A stretch of DNA of 64,000 nucleotides from Dictyobacter arantiisoli (GCF_008326305.1 NZ_BIXY01000014.1:1-64000); one strand, 5' to 3'; shown: positions 1-8,581, counted from the first letter of the stretch. Made by a program: numbers and translations. The notes: a model not told the origin generated them from the letters alone.

Positions 1-1
1 T

Positions 2-661
2 TTCTCGGGCACGCGTGCCCGACTGCTGAGTCAAACGGTCAAGCATTGGTATGTCGATCCCCAGGATCCTGCTCGTCAATTCGGGTGGATCACGGCCCAG
101 GCACGAGACTATGATCGCCCCGTGCTTCGCATTGGCGTGCGTGCTCGCAAGAACAATGGGCAATGGGCCTATTCGACGGTGTTGGTTGCCGCTCTCTCGC
201 TGGAACAGGCTCGGCAGATGTGCCAGCAAGCGGGTCTCACGGTCCATGATGATGACCCGCACGTCGAAGAGATACTGACCTATCTACGCTTATACGATCA
301 ACGTGGCGGTGGGATCGAAACCTCTTTTCGCGGGGACAAATCGGGCTTAGGCGTGATCAAACGCAGCAAGAAGCGGGTAGCAGCTCAGCAGATGGTGACG
401 CTCTTGGGCAGTCTCGCGCACAATGTGCTGATCTGGTTTCGTCGCGGACTCGCGGCGACATCCGAACAGTTTGCTCGCTATGGCATCAAACGCCTGGTGC
501 GCGATGTCTGCCAGATCAGTGGCAAGCTTCGTCTTGCTCCCGATGGTCACGTGCAGGCGCTCACCTTAAATTGCCGCGCGCCTGCAGCTGGGGCCTTGCT
601 TCACGCATTGCGGTCACTCCTTGCACCATTGCATCTGGCTCTTAATTTGGACCAAACTTAG
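2..661 (+). CDS. IS4-like DDE transposase, C-terminal part (cut by left window edge)
   Basis: The reading frame is open from base 2 to the TAG at 659-661, so the gene starts outside the window. The visible 219 residues contain the end of an RNase H-like transposase core. The signature Y-D-Q-R followed by IETSFRGDK fits the Y(2)R(3-4)E(6)K motif of IS4-superfamily transposases, whose Glu is the third catalytic acid. A helical tail with a hydrophobic stretch (AHNVLIWFRR) follows. The stop codon abuts a palindromic repeat (668-750), which may be the end of the insertion sequence or a later insertion next to it. Family assignment rests on the motif only. Whether the element is intact cannot be judged here. 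Confidence 0.75.
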   Translation, partial: FSGTRARLLSQTVKHWYVDPQDPARQFGWITAQARDYDRPVLRIGVRARKNNGQWAYSTVLVAALSLEQARQMCQQAGLTVHDDDPHVEEILTYLRLYDQRGGGIETSFRGDKSGLGVIKRSKKRVAAQQMVTLLGSLAHNVLIWFRRGLAATSEQFARYGIKRLVRDVCQISGKLRLAPDGHVQALTLNCRAPAAGALLHALRSLLAPLHLALNLDQT

Positions 662-664
662 GCG

Positions 665-790
665 TGCGCGCCTGCGCCCTTTTTAGTGTATGGTGCTGTA
701 AATGTGCCATGTACCTTCCCAACACCATACAATAAAAAGGGCGCAGGCGCAGGCGCGAAAACTCATGCACAGAGATGGTGGAGGCCACGA
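665..790 (-). repeat. Palindromic dispersed repeat, copy 1 (reverse orientation)
   Basis: An arm at 668-695 (GCGCCTGCGCCC, then a T run, then GTGTATGGTG) pairs with 723-750. The loop side carries GCTGTAAATGTGC. The same core (GCTGTAAATGTGC, AAGGGCGCAGGCGCG, and GCATGAGTTTT on the outer flank) recurs at 57657-57863 and 57962-58170 in the opposite orientation, so this is a member of one dispersed family. This copy lacks the TGTTTGATTCCC terminal inverted repeats seen in the other two. It lies directly behind the transposase stop. Confidence 0.8.
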
Positions 791-893
791 GAGGCTGACA
801 CTCTCTAAAGCTACAGACAAGTGTGGTACGCACCTGCTACAATATGTTACAAGAAGCTTGAAATCTTTAGCCAGCAAGCATCATATACTCATC

Positions 894-928
894 ATGAGCA
901 ATGAGCAATGAGCAATGAGCAATGAGTA
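894..928. repeat. 7-bp tandem repeat, five units
   Basis: Four units of ATGAGCA in a row (894-921) are followed by a variant ATGAGTA (922-928). It is a short microsatellite-like run in the region upstream of the DUF983 gene. No function is evident. Confidence 0.85.
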
Positions 929-958
929 ATCTGAGGAAAGTTATAGAGACGGTATACG

Positions 959-1372
959 ATGAGAAGATTTCGGACCCTTTTACTGCGCGGCCTGACTCAA
1001 CGCTGTCCCATCTGTGGGCGCGGCAAACTCTTTTGTGGTATCTTCAAAATGAATGAACAATGTCCTGTGTGCCACTTTACCTTTGAACGTGAGGAAGGCT
1101 ACTACACCAGCGCCATGGCGATTAATCTGGTCATCAGCGAGTTCATCGCCGCAGGCATTGTGCTCCCGATGGCCTTCAATCCAGGTATACCGGTCCTGAC
1201 AGCCATGCTGATTGGTTGTCCGATTGCCTTGATCTTACCACTGCTACTCTATCGTCCCAGTCGCGGCATGTGGCTGGCAATGGACCATTATCTCAATCCT
1301 ACCACTGGCAGCGATCTGCCCGATGAATCGCCCTTGCTACAGCAATCGAGAGGCATCTCCGATGAGCGGTAA
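959..1372 (+). CDS. DUF983 family membrane protein
   Basis: 137 residues. Two CxxC pairs in the N-terminal third (CPICGRGKLF and CPVCHFTFEREEGYY) probably form a zinc ribbon. The EREEGYY block and the following hydrophobic region with two membrane segments (about residues 55-75 and 80-100) are the hallmarks of DUF983 proteins. The family's biochemical role is unknown; members are small inner-membrane proteins, often near cytochrome oxidase genes, which are not seen here. The purine-rich GAGGAAAG lies about 20 bp before the ATG, so the ribosome site is weak. An ATG overlaps its end (1362), next to the following coiled-coil gene. Confidence 0.8.
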   Translation: MRRFRTLLLRGLTQRCPICGRGKLFCGIFKMNEQCPVCHFTFEREEGYYTSAMAINLVISEFIAAGIVLPMAFNPGIPVLTAMLIGCPIALILPLLLYRPSRGMWLAMDHYLNPTTGSDLPDESPLLQQSRGISDER

Positions 1373-1416
1373 GGCTTACCCACATTCAGCAGAGTCGCCA
1401 TGAACAGATACATGAG

Positions 1417-2130
1417 TTGCGAACACTGGGTAATCATCTCGAACAATATCATCAGTTGATGGCTCGATTGGAAGAAAATCTCGCTCAAAAAGCTCAACAT
1501 CTGGTTGCTGGGAGTATTGAAGCGTGGTTAAAGACGAAACCCGTAGCACCGCGATTGGAAAAAACACTCTATCAGGAGCTGGCTGAAGTGAAAATCGAGC
1601 ATCAGGAAGCGCATAAACAAAAGCTACAGCAGCGTTTTCAGCCAGAACGAAATAGCGAGAAGCTAAAAGTAATTTTCCGAGAAGAGCAATCCCAGAAAGA
1701 AGATATGCAAAGGCTGGTTGGATTTAGCGCCGGTTTGCAGAATCGCTGGGGTAAGCTAGATCCACGAGAACGCCTCTCCTATGCGGAACTGAGAAATCGT
1801 GTGCACACCAGTCTCCTGGAAATTTTCCAAAGCCATCATGACCAACTACAACAAATAATGCAGGAATGGCCAGGGCAGGAAATAACAACCAGACCACCCG
1901 CGCCCTTAGCGGACACAAGCCTGAAGAGGATTAACGATGCTCGTGCTGAGCTCATAAAGGATGTCCATACAGTTGCAGACTATCTTCAAGAATGCGCCTC
2001 ACTTCACGCCGATCTGCAGGCCATCCAGAGTGAAGAAATAAACAGTAAGGCGCAAGACCTGCTCGCTCAATCCATGCTGAGATATATGCAATCAGTAGCC
2101 CTTAAATATCAAGCTCAGCTCATGGAATAA
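1417..2130 (+). CDS. Hypothetical coiled-coil protein
   Basis: 237 residues from a TTG start, rich in Glu, Gln, Leu and Lys, almost entirely predicted helix with heptad-like spacing (for example LEQYHQLMARLEENLAQKAQ). No signal peptide, membrane segment or known catalytic motif is visible. The true start is unclear: the frame stays open and coiled-coil-like upstream to 1366 without an ATG. An ATG at 1362 overlapping the DUF983 stop opens a different frame and ends at a TGA at 1401-1403, so a frameshift near the 5' end is possible. I do not recognise a family. Position close behind DUF983 suggests co-transcription. Confidence 0.6.
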   Translation: MRTLGNHLEQYHQLMARLEENLAQKAQHLVAGSIEAWLKTKPVAPRLEKTLYQELAEVKIEHQEAHKQKLQQRFQPERNSEKLKVIFREEQSQKEDMQRLVGFSAGLQNRWGKLDPRERLSYAELRNRVHTSLLEIFQSHHDQLQQIMQEWPGQEITTRPPAPLADTSLKRINDARAELIKDVHTVADYLQECASLHADLQAIQSEEINSKAQDLLAQSMLRYMQSVALKYQAQLME

Positions 2131-2204
2131 TGCGGGTGGACTGAACAGCAAAAAAGAGGCACCCCTTGCCTATGCCAGGCATTCTATGGTTAAATGCCTG
2201 AAGC

Positions 2205-3104
2205 ATGACAGATAATTTTTCACAACAACCAACCGCGCAGCAACGCACATATCAGGCTTTTGCCGCGCAGATAATGAATGACGAGAGCTCAATAGATCTG
2301 GCCAGGGCCGCGCTTTTAATCGCGAGCATTGCCTATCCCAATTTAGATCCGGTACCGGCACTCACGCAACTCGATGTGCTGGCAAACAGGGTCAAATTGT
2401 TGCTCTCGCTTCCCGAAACTGAGCAATTGCCATCCCCATTGCCCGAGGATATTTCACCTTTGACCGTCATCGCCGCCATCAATCAGGTCATCTTTGAAGA
2501 AGAGCAATTTTCTGGCGCAAGCGATGATTATCGCAATCCCGACAATAGCTTTTTGCATAAGGTGCTTGAAAGGCATACAGGCTTGCCGATCATGCTCTCA
2601 CTCGTCTATATGGAGATTGGCAAGCGCATCGGTTTTCCTATTGATGGCATGGGCTTCCCCTATCACTTTATGGTGCGCTATCACTGGCCGGAAGGCACTA
2701 TCTATATTGATCCCTTTAACAACGGCTTGCTTTTAAACGAGCAAGAATGTCGAGAACGTATACAAGAACTTACACAGCAGCATCGCCCGCTGCATCCACG
2801 CTGGCTGGAGCCTGTCGGCCCGCAACAGATGCTATTGCGCATGCTCAATAATCTTAAGGGTGTCTATATTCATCGTAGCGACTTTGAACACGCGCTGGCC
2901 GTAATCGATATGATTGTCTTACTACTCCCCCAGTCCGGTGTGGAACGACGGGATCGTGGCTTCCTCCATCTTGAACTGAAACATTATGGAAAAGCTATGT
3001 ACGATCTTCAAGCTTATCTGGAACTTGATCCCAGGGCAGATGACCGCTATGAGATCCGCAATCATATCAAAGGTATTCGTCAGACCATTGCACAGCTAAA
3101 CTAA
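2205..3104 (+). CDS. SirB1-like transglutaminase-fold/TPR protein
   Basis: 299 residues. Residues about 80-190 match the transglutaminase-like core 2 domain of the SirB1/YchA family (NSFLHKVLERHTGLPIMLS, then GMGFPYHFMVRY and IDPFNNG). Residues about 200-295 look like tetratricopeptide helices (MLNNLKGVYIHRSDFEHAL and HLELKHYGKAMYDL). The classical catalytic Cys of transglutaminases is not evident, as is usual for this family, so a scaffold role is more likely than catalysis. The exact function of the family is not established. It is followed by a strong terminator at 3107-3144, shared with the convergent MutS-like gene. Confidence 0.8.
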   Translation: MTDNFSQQPTAQQRTYQAFAAQIMNDESSIDLARAALLIASIAYPNLDPVPALTQLDVLANRVKLLLSLPETEQLPSPLPEDISPLTVIAAINQVIFEEEQFSGASDDYRNPDNSFLHKVLERHTGLPIMLSLVYMEIGKRIGFPIDGMGFPYHFMVRYHWPEGTIYIDPFNNGLLLNEQECRERIQELTQQHRPLHPRWLEPVGPQQMLLRMLNNLKGVYIHRSDFEHALAVIDMIVLLLPQSGVERRDRGFLHLELKHYGKAMYDLQAYLELDPRADDRYEIRNHIKGIRQTIAQLN

Positions 3105-3106
3105 AA

Positions 3107-3144
3107 AGGGCCGGTTCCCCTTTGTAGGAAACTGGCCCTTTTCA
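3107..3144. terminator. Bidirectional intrinsic terminator
   Basis: AAAGGGCCGGTTCC pairs with a GGAAACTGGCCCTTT arm and is followed by a T-rich stretch. It lies between the convergent SirB1-like gene (+) and the MutS-like gene (-). Confidence 0.75.
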
Positions 3145-3173
3145 TCTTTTTTACAACCGCTCAACGGCAGTCA

Positions 3174-5027
3174 CTAGCCGTCGATAGGTAAACCCTCGAG
3201 CGCCATAATCTTCAGCGCATTCGTCGTGGGACAAGGCCCATCGCGCAGGATATAATCAAAGGCCATATGTCCCTCAATCACCTCTTCGCGGAAATGCTTA
3301 TTGCTGACTTGCGGCACACTATCGGCCAGCTTGACCAGTTCAAGATCATGGGTCGAGATCAAGCCCACGCAGTTTCGGCCGACCAGGGCCTTCACAAACG
3401 AGCGACTGCCAATTAAACGTTCACGATTATTTGTGCCCTTAAAGATTTCATCCACCAGGAAGAATAACGGCAATTGAGCAGACTCATTGAGCGCATCCAG
3501 CAAGGCATGCAAGCGTCTGACCTCGGCATAGAAATAGGAATAACCATCCGTCACCGAATCGGTAACCCGTAGACAGGTAAAGAGGCGGAAGAGCGCGGTA
3601 TCAAAGCTACGCGCATTCACCGGACCACCCGCATAGGCCAGACATAGATTGACACCCAGCGTGCGCAGGAAGGTACTCTTACCAGCCATGTTGGAGCCTG
3701 TCACAATCACAACCTCGCCCAATATATCCAGGCCAAAGCTATTCGAAATCTTCTTCTCCACTGGAATCAAAGGATGGCCCAGCTCTTCTGCCCGGAAAAC
3801 CGAGGCTTGTGCGGGATTACCAGCCATCTGCTCGTGTACCTCGGGCATGATATATTCAGGATTGAGATAGGCAAAGGAGGCCAGGGAGCAGAGTGCTTCC
3901 AGTTCAAACCAGGTATCTAACCAGACAGGCAAACGCGACTGCAATTGAGACTTCTGCTGCAACAATTTATCCGCGCAATAGAGATCCCAGGGCACAAAGG
4001 CATTGACCAGTATCCATGCCAGACCATTATTCTTAAGAGTAGCCGCCGAAGAGATACGCGCCATCCCCTGCAGGAGAGCCGTTGGACCACTTTCGGACTG
4101 CTGATAAAATGGCGCACAGAGCTTGCTTAACTGTGGATGCGATTTGTAGGGATACTTCTCTAAATAGGAAAAGATCAGACTGAGCGTGCCAAAACCATAG
4201 CGAAGATAACTGGCATCCTCAAAAATATCCCCCCGCTTATTGCCGGTTCCAAAGAAGAGTAGAACACCCGCAACTAATGTATAAATCCACAGAGGAGGCA
4301 TTGAGACAAACAACGAGACAACCAGCAAGACAATCGTCAACAGATTCAGCCCCGCTGAGATCCATAACAGGGGACGCAAGGAACTGGCAGGATCTTGCTT
4401 GCCCAACCACTGTAATAAACGCTCCCCATCCAGTTGTTCAGATTTTCCACGCGCGGCAAACAAAGAATTCAAAATCAGCCGATCACGGAAACGTGTCATG
4501 GGAATCAACTCGCGTACAAGCCCTTGCCGCTGCTGGATCGTTGTGAGATCAGGTTTCGTCTGAAGCAGCCAATCGCGCAGGCGTAGGCTCCCCTCACGCG
4601 AAATCCCTGTATTTACCAACCGATGCAGCGAACGCGAACCAGTCATATCCAGATCTATCTCAAAAGGATGATCTTCAATCGGGGCTTCAGTAAACGTCGT
4701 CGGAATATGATCCCAATCCAATTTCATGCGTGCCAGATGGGCCGACTTGATATGTTGCCAGAGCGTGTGACGCGCAATACTACGCTCAATCAGTCCATGA
4801 TAGTGTGCCACGACGCCAAATAACACCATTGCCAGTGCAAACACGATCAGGCCAATCCACCAGATCGTGAGCATAGCCACAATCAGGCTCAGAGCGATCC
4901 CGACAAAGAAAATCGCCACCCGCGACCATGAATAAACATTACTCCGTGGAGTCTGGGCATCCACACGTCGTTGCAGGCGAGCAATCTGTGCTTCGAGCAG
5001 TTGAATTCGTTCTTGCTTTATATTCAC
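3174..5027 (-). CDS. Membrane-anchored MutS-like ATPase
   Basis: 617 residues. The C-terminal quarter carries a MutS-type ABC ATPase: Walker A GSNMAGKST near residue 445, Walker B LPLFFLVDEIFKGTNN, and the H-loop LISTHDLELV. The middle is helical and resembles the MutS lever/clamp region. The N-terminal mismatch-recognition domain (Phe-x-Glu) is absent. Instead residues 1-30 are a coiled coil, followed by two membrane helices (about 35-55 and 60-80), and more hydrophobic segments lie near residues 225-265. This architecture matches the membrane-associated MutS-family proteins of unknown function, not MutS1 or MutS2. A role in mismatch repair is therefore doubtful; nucleic acid or membrane-linked ATPase function is inference. 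Confidence 0.8.
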   Translation of the reverse strand: MNIKQERIQLLEAQIARLQRRVDAQTPRSNVYSWSRVAIFFVGIALSLIVAMLTIWWIGLIVFALAMVLFGVVAHYHGLIERSIARHTLWQHIKSAHLARMKLDWDHIPTTFTEAPIEDHPFEIDLDMTGSRSLHRLVNTGISREGSLRLRDWLLQTKPDLTTIQQRQGLVRELIPMTRFRDRLILNSLFAARGKSEQLDGERLLQWLGKQDPASSLRPLLWISAGLNLLTIVLLVVSLFVSMPPLWIYTLVAGVLLFFGTGNKRGDIFEDASYLRYGFGTLSLIFSYLEKYPYKSHPQLSKLCAPFYQQSESGPTALLQGMARISSAATLKNNGLAWILVNAFVPWDLYCADKLLQQKSQLQSRLPVWLDTWFELEALCSLASFAYLNPEYIMPEVHEQMAGNPAQASVFRAEELGHPLIPVEKKISNSFGLDILGEVVIVTGSNMAGKSTFLRTLGVNLCLAYAGGPVNARSFDTALFRLFTCLRVTDSVTDGYSYFYAEVRRLHALLDALNESAQLPLFFLVDEIFKGTNNRERLIGSRSFVKALVGRNCVGLISTHDLELVKLADSVPQVSNKHFREEVIEGHMAFDYILRDGPCPTTNALKIMALEGLPIDG

Positions 5028-5319
5028 GCTATTGTTCTGTCCTTTAGCTCTCTGTTCTGTATCTACGCGCTGATAACGGTCCTAATAATCATCTGTCTGA
5101 ATAACTAGAGTCTAGCACGTCATCCAAATAGCGACAAGAGACAACACACCTGGTATGCATCTCTTATCAGCAGGTATGATAAAATCACAGAAGAGTGTAG
5201 ACAGGAAGGAAGGGCATAGCAAACACACCATCTGCCATTATAGCAGGCACATGCAGCCTTCTTTCTGGATATATCGAGCCACTGGATTGTTTCGCATCAA
5301 CGCAGAAAGGGAACACCAT

Positions 5320-6081
5320 ATGCAACTCATCAACAAAACATTCCTGGTCACAGGAGGTGCCTCTGGCCTGGGAGCAGCCTGTGTCCGCCTGCTTGCACAA
5401 TCAGGAGCCAGAGCCATTATCGCTGATCTCAATGCAGAGATTGGGAGCACCCTGGCGCAAGAGATCGGAGCAGCGGCGCTCTTCTCGGCCACCAATGTCA
5501 CCGATGAGAACAGCGTTCTTCATACGCTACAAAACGCCCGCGAACACTTTGGCGACCTGCATGGTGTGATCAATTGCGCTGGCGTTGCCACTGCCGAAAA
5601 GGTCCTGGGCAAAAGCGGTCCATCCAGCCTGGAATCCTTTAGCCGCGTCATCAACATCAATCTGATCGGCACCTTCAACGTCATACGGCTGGCGGGAGAG
5701 GTCATCAGTAAAAATCAACCTGGAGAAAATGGCGAACGAGGAGTGATTATCAATACTGCCTCCGTCGCAGCCTTCGACGGACAAATCGGACAGGCAGCCT
5801 ACTCCGCCTCCAAGAGTGGCATCGTCGGCATGACCCTGCCCATTGCGCGTGAATTTGCCCGTTATGGTATCCGTGTGATGACTATCGCCCCCGGTATTTT
5901 TGACACCCCTCTCATGGCGGGACTGCCAGAACCTGCCCGCAAAACGCTTGAACAGCAGATTCCCTTCCCCTCACGCATGGGACGACCCGAAGAATACGCA
6001 GCCCTTGCCAGGCACATCATCGAAAACGAAATGCTCAATGGAGAAGTAATACGCCTCGACGGAGCGATACGTATGCCTTAA
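5320..6081 (+). CDS. Short-chain dehydrogenase, HSD10-like 3-hydroxyacyl-CoA dehydrogenase
   Basis: 253 residues from the ATG at 5320, which has an AGAAAGG ribosome site; a longer frame from 5155 adds a tail not typical of the family. The Rossmann motif TGGASGLG, the NAG-type CAG block (VINCAGVA), the catalytic Ser (NTASVAAF) and the YSASK active site (Tyr and Lys) are all present. [19 protein letters not shown] and the Asp following TGG-type cofactor strand (IIADLN) indicate NAD preference. Length and the closing [18 protein letters not shown] block match the type II 3-hydroxyacyl-CoA dehydrogenase/HSD17B10 group, which oxidises short 3-hydroxyacyl-CoA esters in fatty acid or isoleucine breakdown. 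No other beta-oxidation gene is adjacent. Confidence 0.85.
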   Translation: MQLINKTFLVTGGASGLGAACVRLLAQSGARAIIADLNAEIGSTLAQEIGAAALFSATNVTDENSVLHTLQNAREHFGDLHGVINCAGVATAEKVLGKSGPSSLESFSRVININLIGTFNVIRLAGEVISKNQPGENGERGVIINTASVAAFDGQIGQAAYSASKSGIVGMTLPIAREFARYGIRVMTIAPGIFDTPLMAGLPEPARKTLEQQIPFPSRMGRPEEYAALARHIIENEMLNGEVIRLDGAIRMP

Positions 6082-6151
6082 CTTTAAGCATGTATCCAAT
6101 TTACTATCTTTTTTATAACATCGAATACTTACTGCAAACAAGGCATTTAAA

Positions 6152-6210
6152 TTCTTATTGCATGATGCATGAAATATCCTAATGATATTTCATGCATCAT
6201 GCAATAAGAA
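6152..6210. repeat. Perfect 27-bp inverted repeat with 5-bp loop
   Basis: Arm 6152-6178 (TTCTTATTGCATGATGCATG, then AAATATC) is perfectly complementary to 6184-6210, with loop CTAAT. Such a long perfect hairpin is more than a normal terminator and has no T run after it. It follows the dehydrogenase gene and could act as a bidirectional terminator, a recombination site or the remains of a mobile element. Confidence 0.85.
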
Positions 6211-6224
6211 AAGATAGGCTCTCT

Positions 6225-6375
6225 CCTTCCGGGGGATTGAGAGGAGGGAGAGTTTGCGAGGACTGTCATGCCCCCGGCATGCCTGCCATCGCGCTCCGTC
6301 ATGGGCTGCCGCCCCTGCACCCCGCTTTCACCCGCAAGGACGGAGATCCAAAAGATAGACCACAGGCACGCTAAT
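6225..6375. other. GC-rich non-coding block with small hairpins
   Basis: This intergenic stretch between the dehydrogenase and the SRPBCC gene is much richer in G and C than the flanks. It includes the hairpin CATGCCCCCGGCATG and a CGCCCCTGCACCCCGC string. A comparable block (CGCCCCTTGCAACCCC) occurs at about 55890-55910, suggesting a dispersed non-coding repeat family. An open frame here (6192-6374) shows no protein-like composition. Confidence 0.45.
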
Positions 6376-6392
6376 ATCTGAATAAAGAGGGG

Positions 6393-6980
6393 TTATGCGT
6401 TTTTTGCCTGCTTCCTTTGAAGAAGGCTAATGGCCAGGGCCACCGCAACCACAGCGCCAAAAAGCGCCAGAAAGGCAGCAGTATTTTGAGATGGACTATA
6501 CTCTTTTCCTTGCACCGCAGGAACCTCTTCGTCCGATACATTTAACAAACCGACCAGAGATTCCAGCATGCTTCCATATATACGGCGCAGGCCAAGGGGC
6601 GCAAAGATACGTTCAAAGAAACCTTTAGTGCCAGAACCACCTTCCCATTCGCTGGTGACGCGCACCTTTGACTTCTGGCCACCGCGCATCGGCTGGACAT
6701 TCCAGGTCGTGACCAGCGTAGAATTGCTATCCCGCTCGGTCAGGATGCGCCCACGCACAATTTCATCGACACGCATATGATAAGCTCGTCGGCGACCAGC
6801 GGCCTCTAAAACATAATGGATCACCGTCCCGCTGCCCTGACCGCCTTTCTCTACCGTATAATTCTGGAAGTTCGGTGTGAGGATACGTGGACGCTGTACT
6901 GTGTAATCTGATACCAGAGCAAAAACCTTGTCAGGCGTAGCATTTATAATACGCTCTTTTTGTGCGAAAACTCGGCTCAT
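6393..6980 (-). CDS. SRPBCC (START/polyketide cyclase-like) protein with C-terminal membrane helix
   Basis: 195 residues from an ATG at 6980, preceded by GAGAGG about 8 bp away; an in-frame TTG two codons earlier is less likely. Residues about 8-150 show the pattern of the SRPBCC fold: an opening strand with INATPDKVFALVSDY, alternating strands, and a long C-terminal helix (RRIYGSMLESLVGLL). The fold binds hydrophobic ligands. Residues about 165-190 (NTAAFLALFGAVVAVALAIS) form a single membrane helix followed by a basic tail, so the ligand domain is tethered to the membrane. Substrate is unknown. Confidence 0.75.
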   Translation of the reverse strand: MSRVFAQKERIINATPDKVFALVSDYTVQRPRILTPNFQNYTVEKGGQGSGTVIHYVLEAAGRRRAYHMRVDEIVRGRILTERDSNSTLVTTWNVQPMRGGQKSKVRVTSEWEGGSGTKGFFERIFAPLGLRRIYGSMLESLVGLLNVSDEEVPAVQGKEYSPSQNTAAFLALFGAVVAVALAISLLQRKQAKNA

Positions 6981-7218
6981 ATACAACCTCTCAATCTACT
7001 TGCAAGCCATTTGGAATCAGCTTGCCAGACGCTTTTCCAGCCTAATCTAAGCATAACACTGGCAGATAATCTGCTAGCATACATACGCCTGACCCGGCAC
7101 GAGACCTCACGTTGAGTGGTACTGTTGGTACTGTTGAAAGCTTTTATCTATGTCTTAAAAATCGTTACTTGAGAATATGTAAGAAAAGAGATAACTGTAT
7201 AATACGAACTCTTGTTAC

Positions 7219-7246
7219 TTGACTTACAATGAATTACATTTATAAT
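7219..7246 (+). promoter_or_regulatory. Sigma70-type promoter
   Basis: TTGACT (7219-7224) and a perfect TATAAT (7241-7246) are separated by 16 bp. It lies in the AT-rich gap 6981-7322, about 75 bp upstream of the hypothetical gene at 7323, and is the only clear signal in that gap apart from a short direct repeat (GGTACTGTT twice) near 7120. Confidence 0.65.
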
Positions 7247-7322
7247 TATATATAGCAACTATTGATCATAGTATCGATATCCTCTTAGATACTCCTCTTG
7301 TGTATATTATCGAGTAAACAGT

Positions 7323-8114
7323 ATGCATCGTTATGGAAGGCATGGATCAGGTGCGTGGCTACGAAGGCATCAGAAACGCTGGCGAAAGCAAGCAACTACG
7401 CCAATTATAGTAGGAAAAACCTCTGTTCCTTTTGCTGTAGCACATATTCCTCTTCCTGTTGGAGTGGGAAGGATTATTGTTATCGTGCTTAGAACACCAG
7501 ATGACTTTGACGAGACAAACCGCTTTGAAGTTCAAAGCTATATAGAGGATACTCAACCAGCACTACAGACAGATGAAAATCCTAAAATAACACGTGAAGT
7601 ACAAGAGATAATACGATTGGCTCAGTCTAATGCTAAAGGGTGGATAGAAACTATCCAATTGCTCTACGCTGATACATATGTCAATTTGAACGAGGGTAAG
7701 CTTCGTCTTCTCGCCAGAAAAGAAGGCAGGAAGATTGCAGAAGAGCTAAGCAAATCAAACTCGTATGAGGGCTTAGAGGAACTGCTTGATATCTATGTCG
7801 AGCATTTCTTGGGCCAATTTGCTGAAACGAGTAAAGACGATGAACATATTGGGCCTATGCTCTCAGCTCAAGATTGGGAAATACAAAGCATCGTAGCCAG
7901 GGATAAAGAAGATGCCCCACCTCGTCATATGCGCCACTACCATCAACGGGATCTTGGAGTTATCCAGGCTATACGCCACCTCCATATAAGTCTGGATGAC
8001 GCGCCCAACCATCTGGAAGAGATACATTCATGGGCAGACAAATACGATAAAATGTACTCAAATCCACGGAAGGGGGTGGAGTGGCCGACACCTGACACGT
8101 TTCCCGGCAAATGA
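7323..8114 (+). CDS. Hypothetical protein
   Basis: 263 residues, no recognised family. The N-terminus is basic (many Arg and Lys), followed by a short hydrophobic strand region (VGRIIVIVLRTPDDF, about residues 48-62), then an acidic, helical body. No catalytic motif is seen. A promoter with a perfect -10 box lies 75 bp upstream, which supports a real gene. An overlapping frame continues past the stop and encodes a hydrophobic helix (see 8104-8277), so the C-terminus may be a frameshifted membrane anchor. Confidence 0.55.
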   Translation: MHRYGRHGSGAWLRRHQKRWRKQATTPIIVGKTSVPFAVAHIPLPVGVGRIIVIVLRTPDDFDETNRFEVQSYIEDTQPALQTDENPKITREVQEIIRLAQSNAKGWIETIQLLYADTYVNLNEGKLRLLARKEGRKIAEELSKSNSYEGLEELLDIYVEHFLGQFAETSKDDEHIGPMLSAQDWEIQSIVARDKEDAPPRHMRHYHQRDLGVIQAIRHLHISLDDAPNHLEEIHSWADKYDKMYSNPRKGVEWPTPDTFPGK

Positions 8115-8277
8115 GGTCGAGATAAACCAGATTACTACACTACACGTACCTCTCGTACCTGCAGTTGTACAGCCCGGTCCTCGATTGAACAGCCTGAGAA
8201 TCATCGCCCTGACAATTATCGGCACTGGATTGGTTGAACTGCTTGTATGGTTGATTTATTGGTTAATCTGGCGCTAA
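8104..8277 (+). other. Possible frameshifted C-terminal membrane segment of the preceding gene
   Basis: In the +1 frame relative to the 7323 gene, the reading continues from about 8098 (RFPANEVEINQ) to a stop at 8275-8277 and ends with a convincing membrane helix, IIALTIIGTGLVELLVWLIY, followed by WLIWR. The crossover would fall at TTTCCCGGCAAATGA (8100-8114). It has no good start codon of its own. Either a separate small membrane protein, a programmed shift, a mutation or a sequencing error could explain it. Confidence 0.35.
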
Positions 8278-8308
8278 AAAAAGAGGTGGCTTTTTCGCTG
8301 CCTCTTTA
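8278..8308. terminator. Intrinsic terminator
   Basis: AAAGAGGTGGC pairs with GCTGCCTCTTT (two G-T pairs) around a T-rich loop. It separates the plus-strand hypothetical gene from the convergent minus-strand gene at 8345. Confidence 0.55.
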
Positions 8309-8344
8309 CTCTTGTATGTTCTATTTTGTTGGAGGTTACACGTC

Positions 8345-8581
8345 TTATCTGGTCTCTGGTTCTTCCAGGCAGGCATAGACAGCAAGGGTGTCGGCCAGGG
8401 CGATTCTAGTCCACGTTCTGAGTTGAATCGGCACTGCAATGTGCTCATAGAGCTGGCGGTTCTCATGCCATTCCCGAGCCTGCTGGCTCATCTGCGCCTC
8501 ATCGTGGTCCTGGCTATTGTCATCCTGTCCATCGGGCACATAAATAAAAAACTCGTTGGGTGGCAACATCGTAGCGTTCAT
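8345..8581 (-). CDS. Small hypothetical protein
   Basis: 78 residues starting at the ATG at 8581, which has an AGAAGGAG site 8-9 bp upstream; an upstream in-frame ATG at 8605 lacks such a site. The sequence (MNATMLPPNEFFIYVPDG, then an acidic Asp/Gln/Glu stretch, then a helical LRTWTRIALADTLAVYACL block) has no recognised family. The good ribosome site and balanced composition support coding. Confidence 0.55.
   Translation of the reverse strand: MNATMLPPNEFFIYVPDGQDDNSQDHDEAQMSQQAREWHENRQLYEHIAVPIQLRTWTRIALADTLAVYACLEEPETR

Noticed and set aside
894-928. Short tandem repeats as a CRISPR array
   Set aside because: Units are 7 bp with no spacers; no cas gene is present.
6192-6374. 60-codon frame after the dehydrogenase
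   Set aside because: Begins inside the 27-bp hairpin and runs through the GC-rich repeat; no coding signs.
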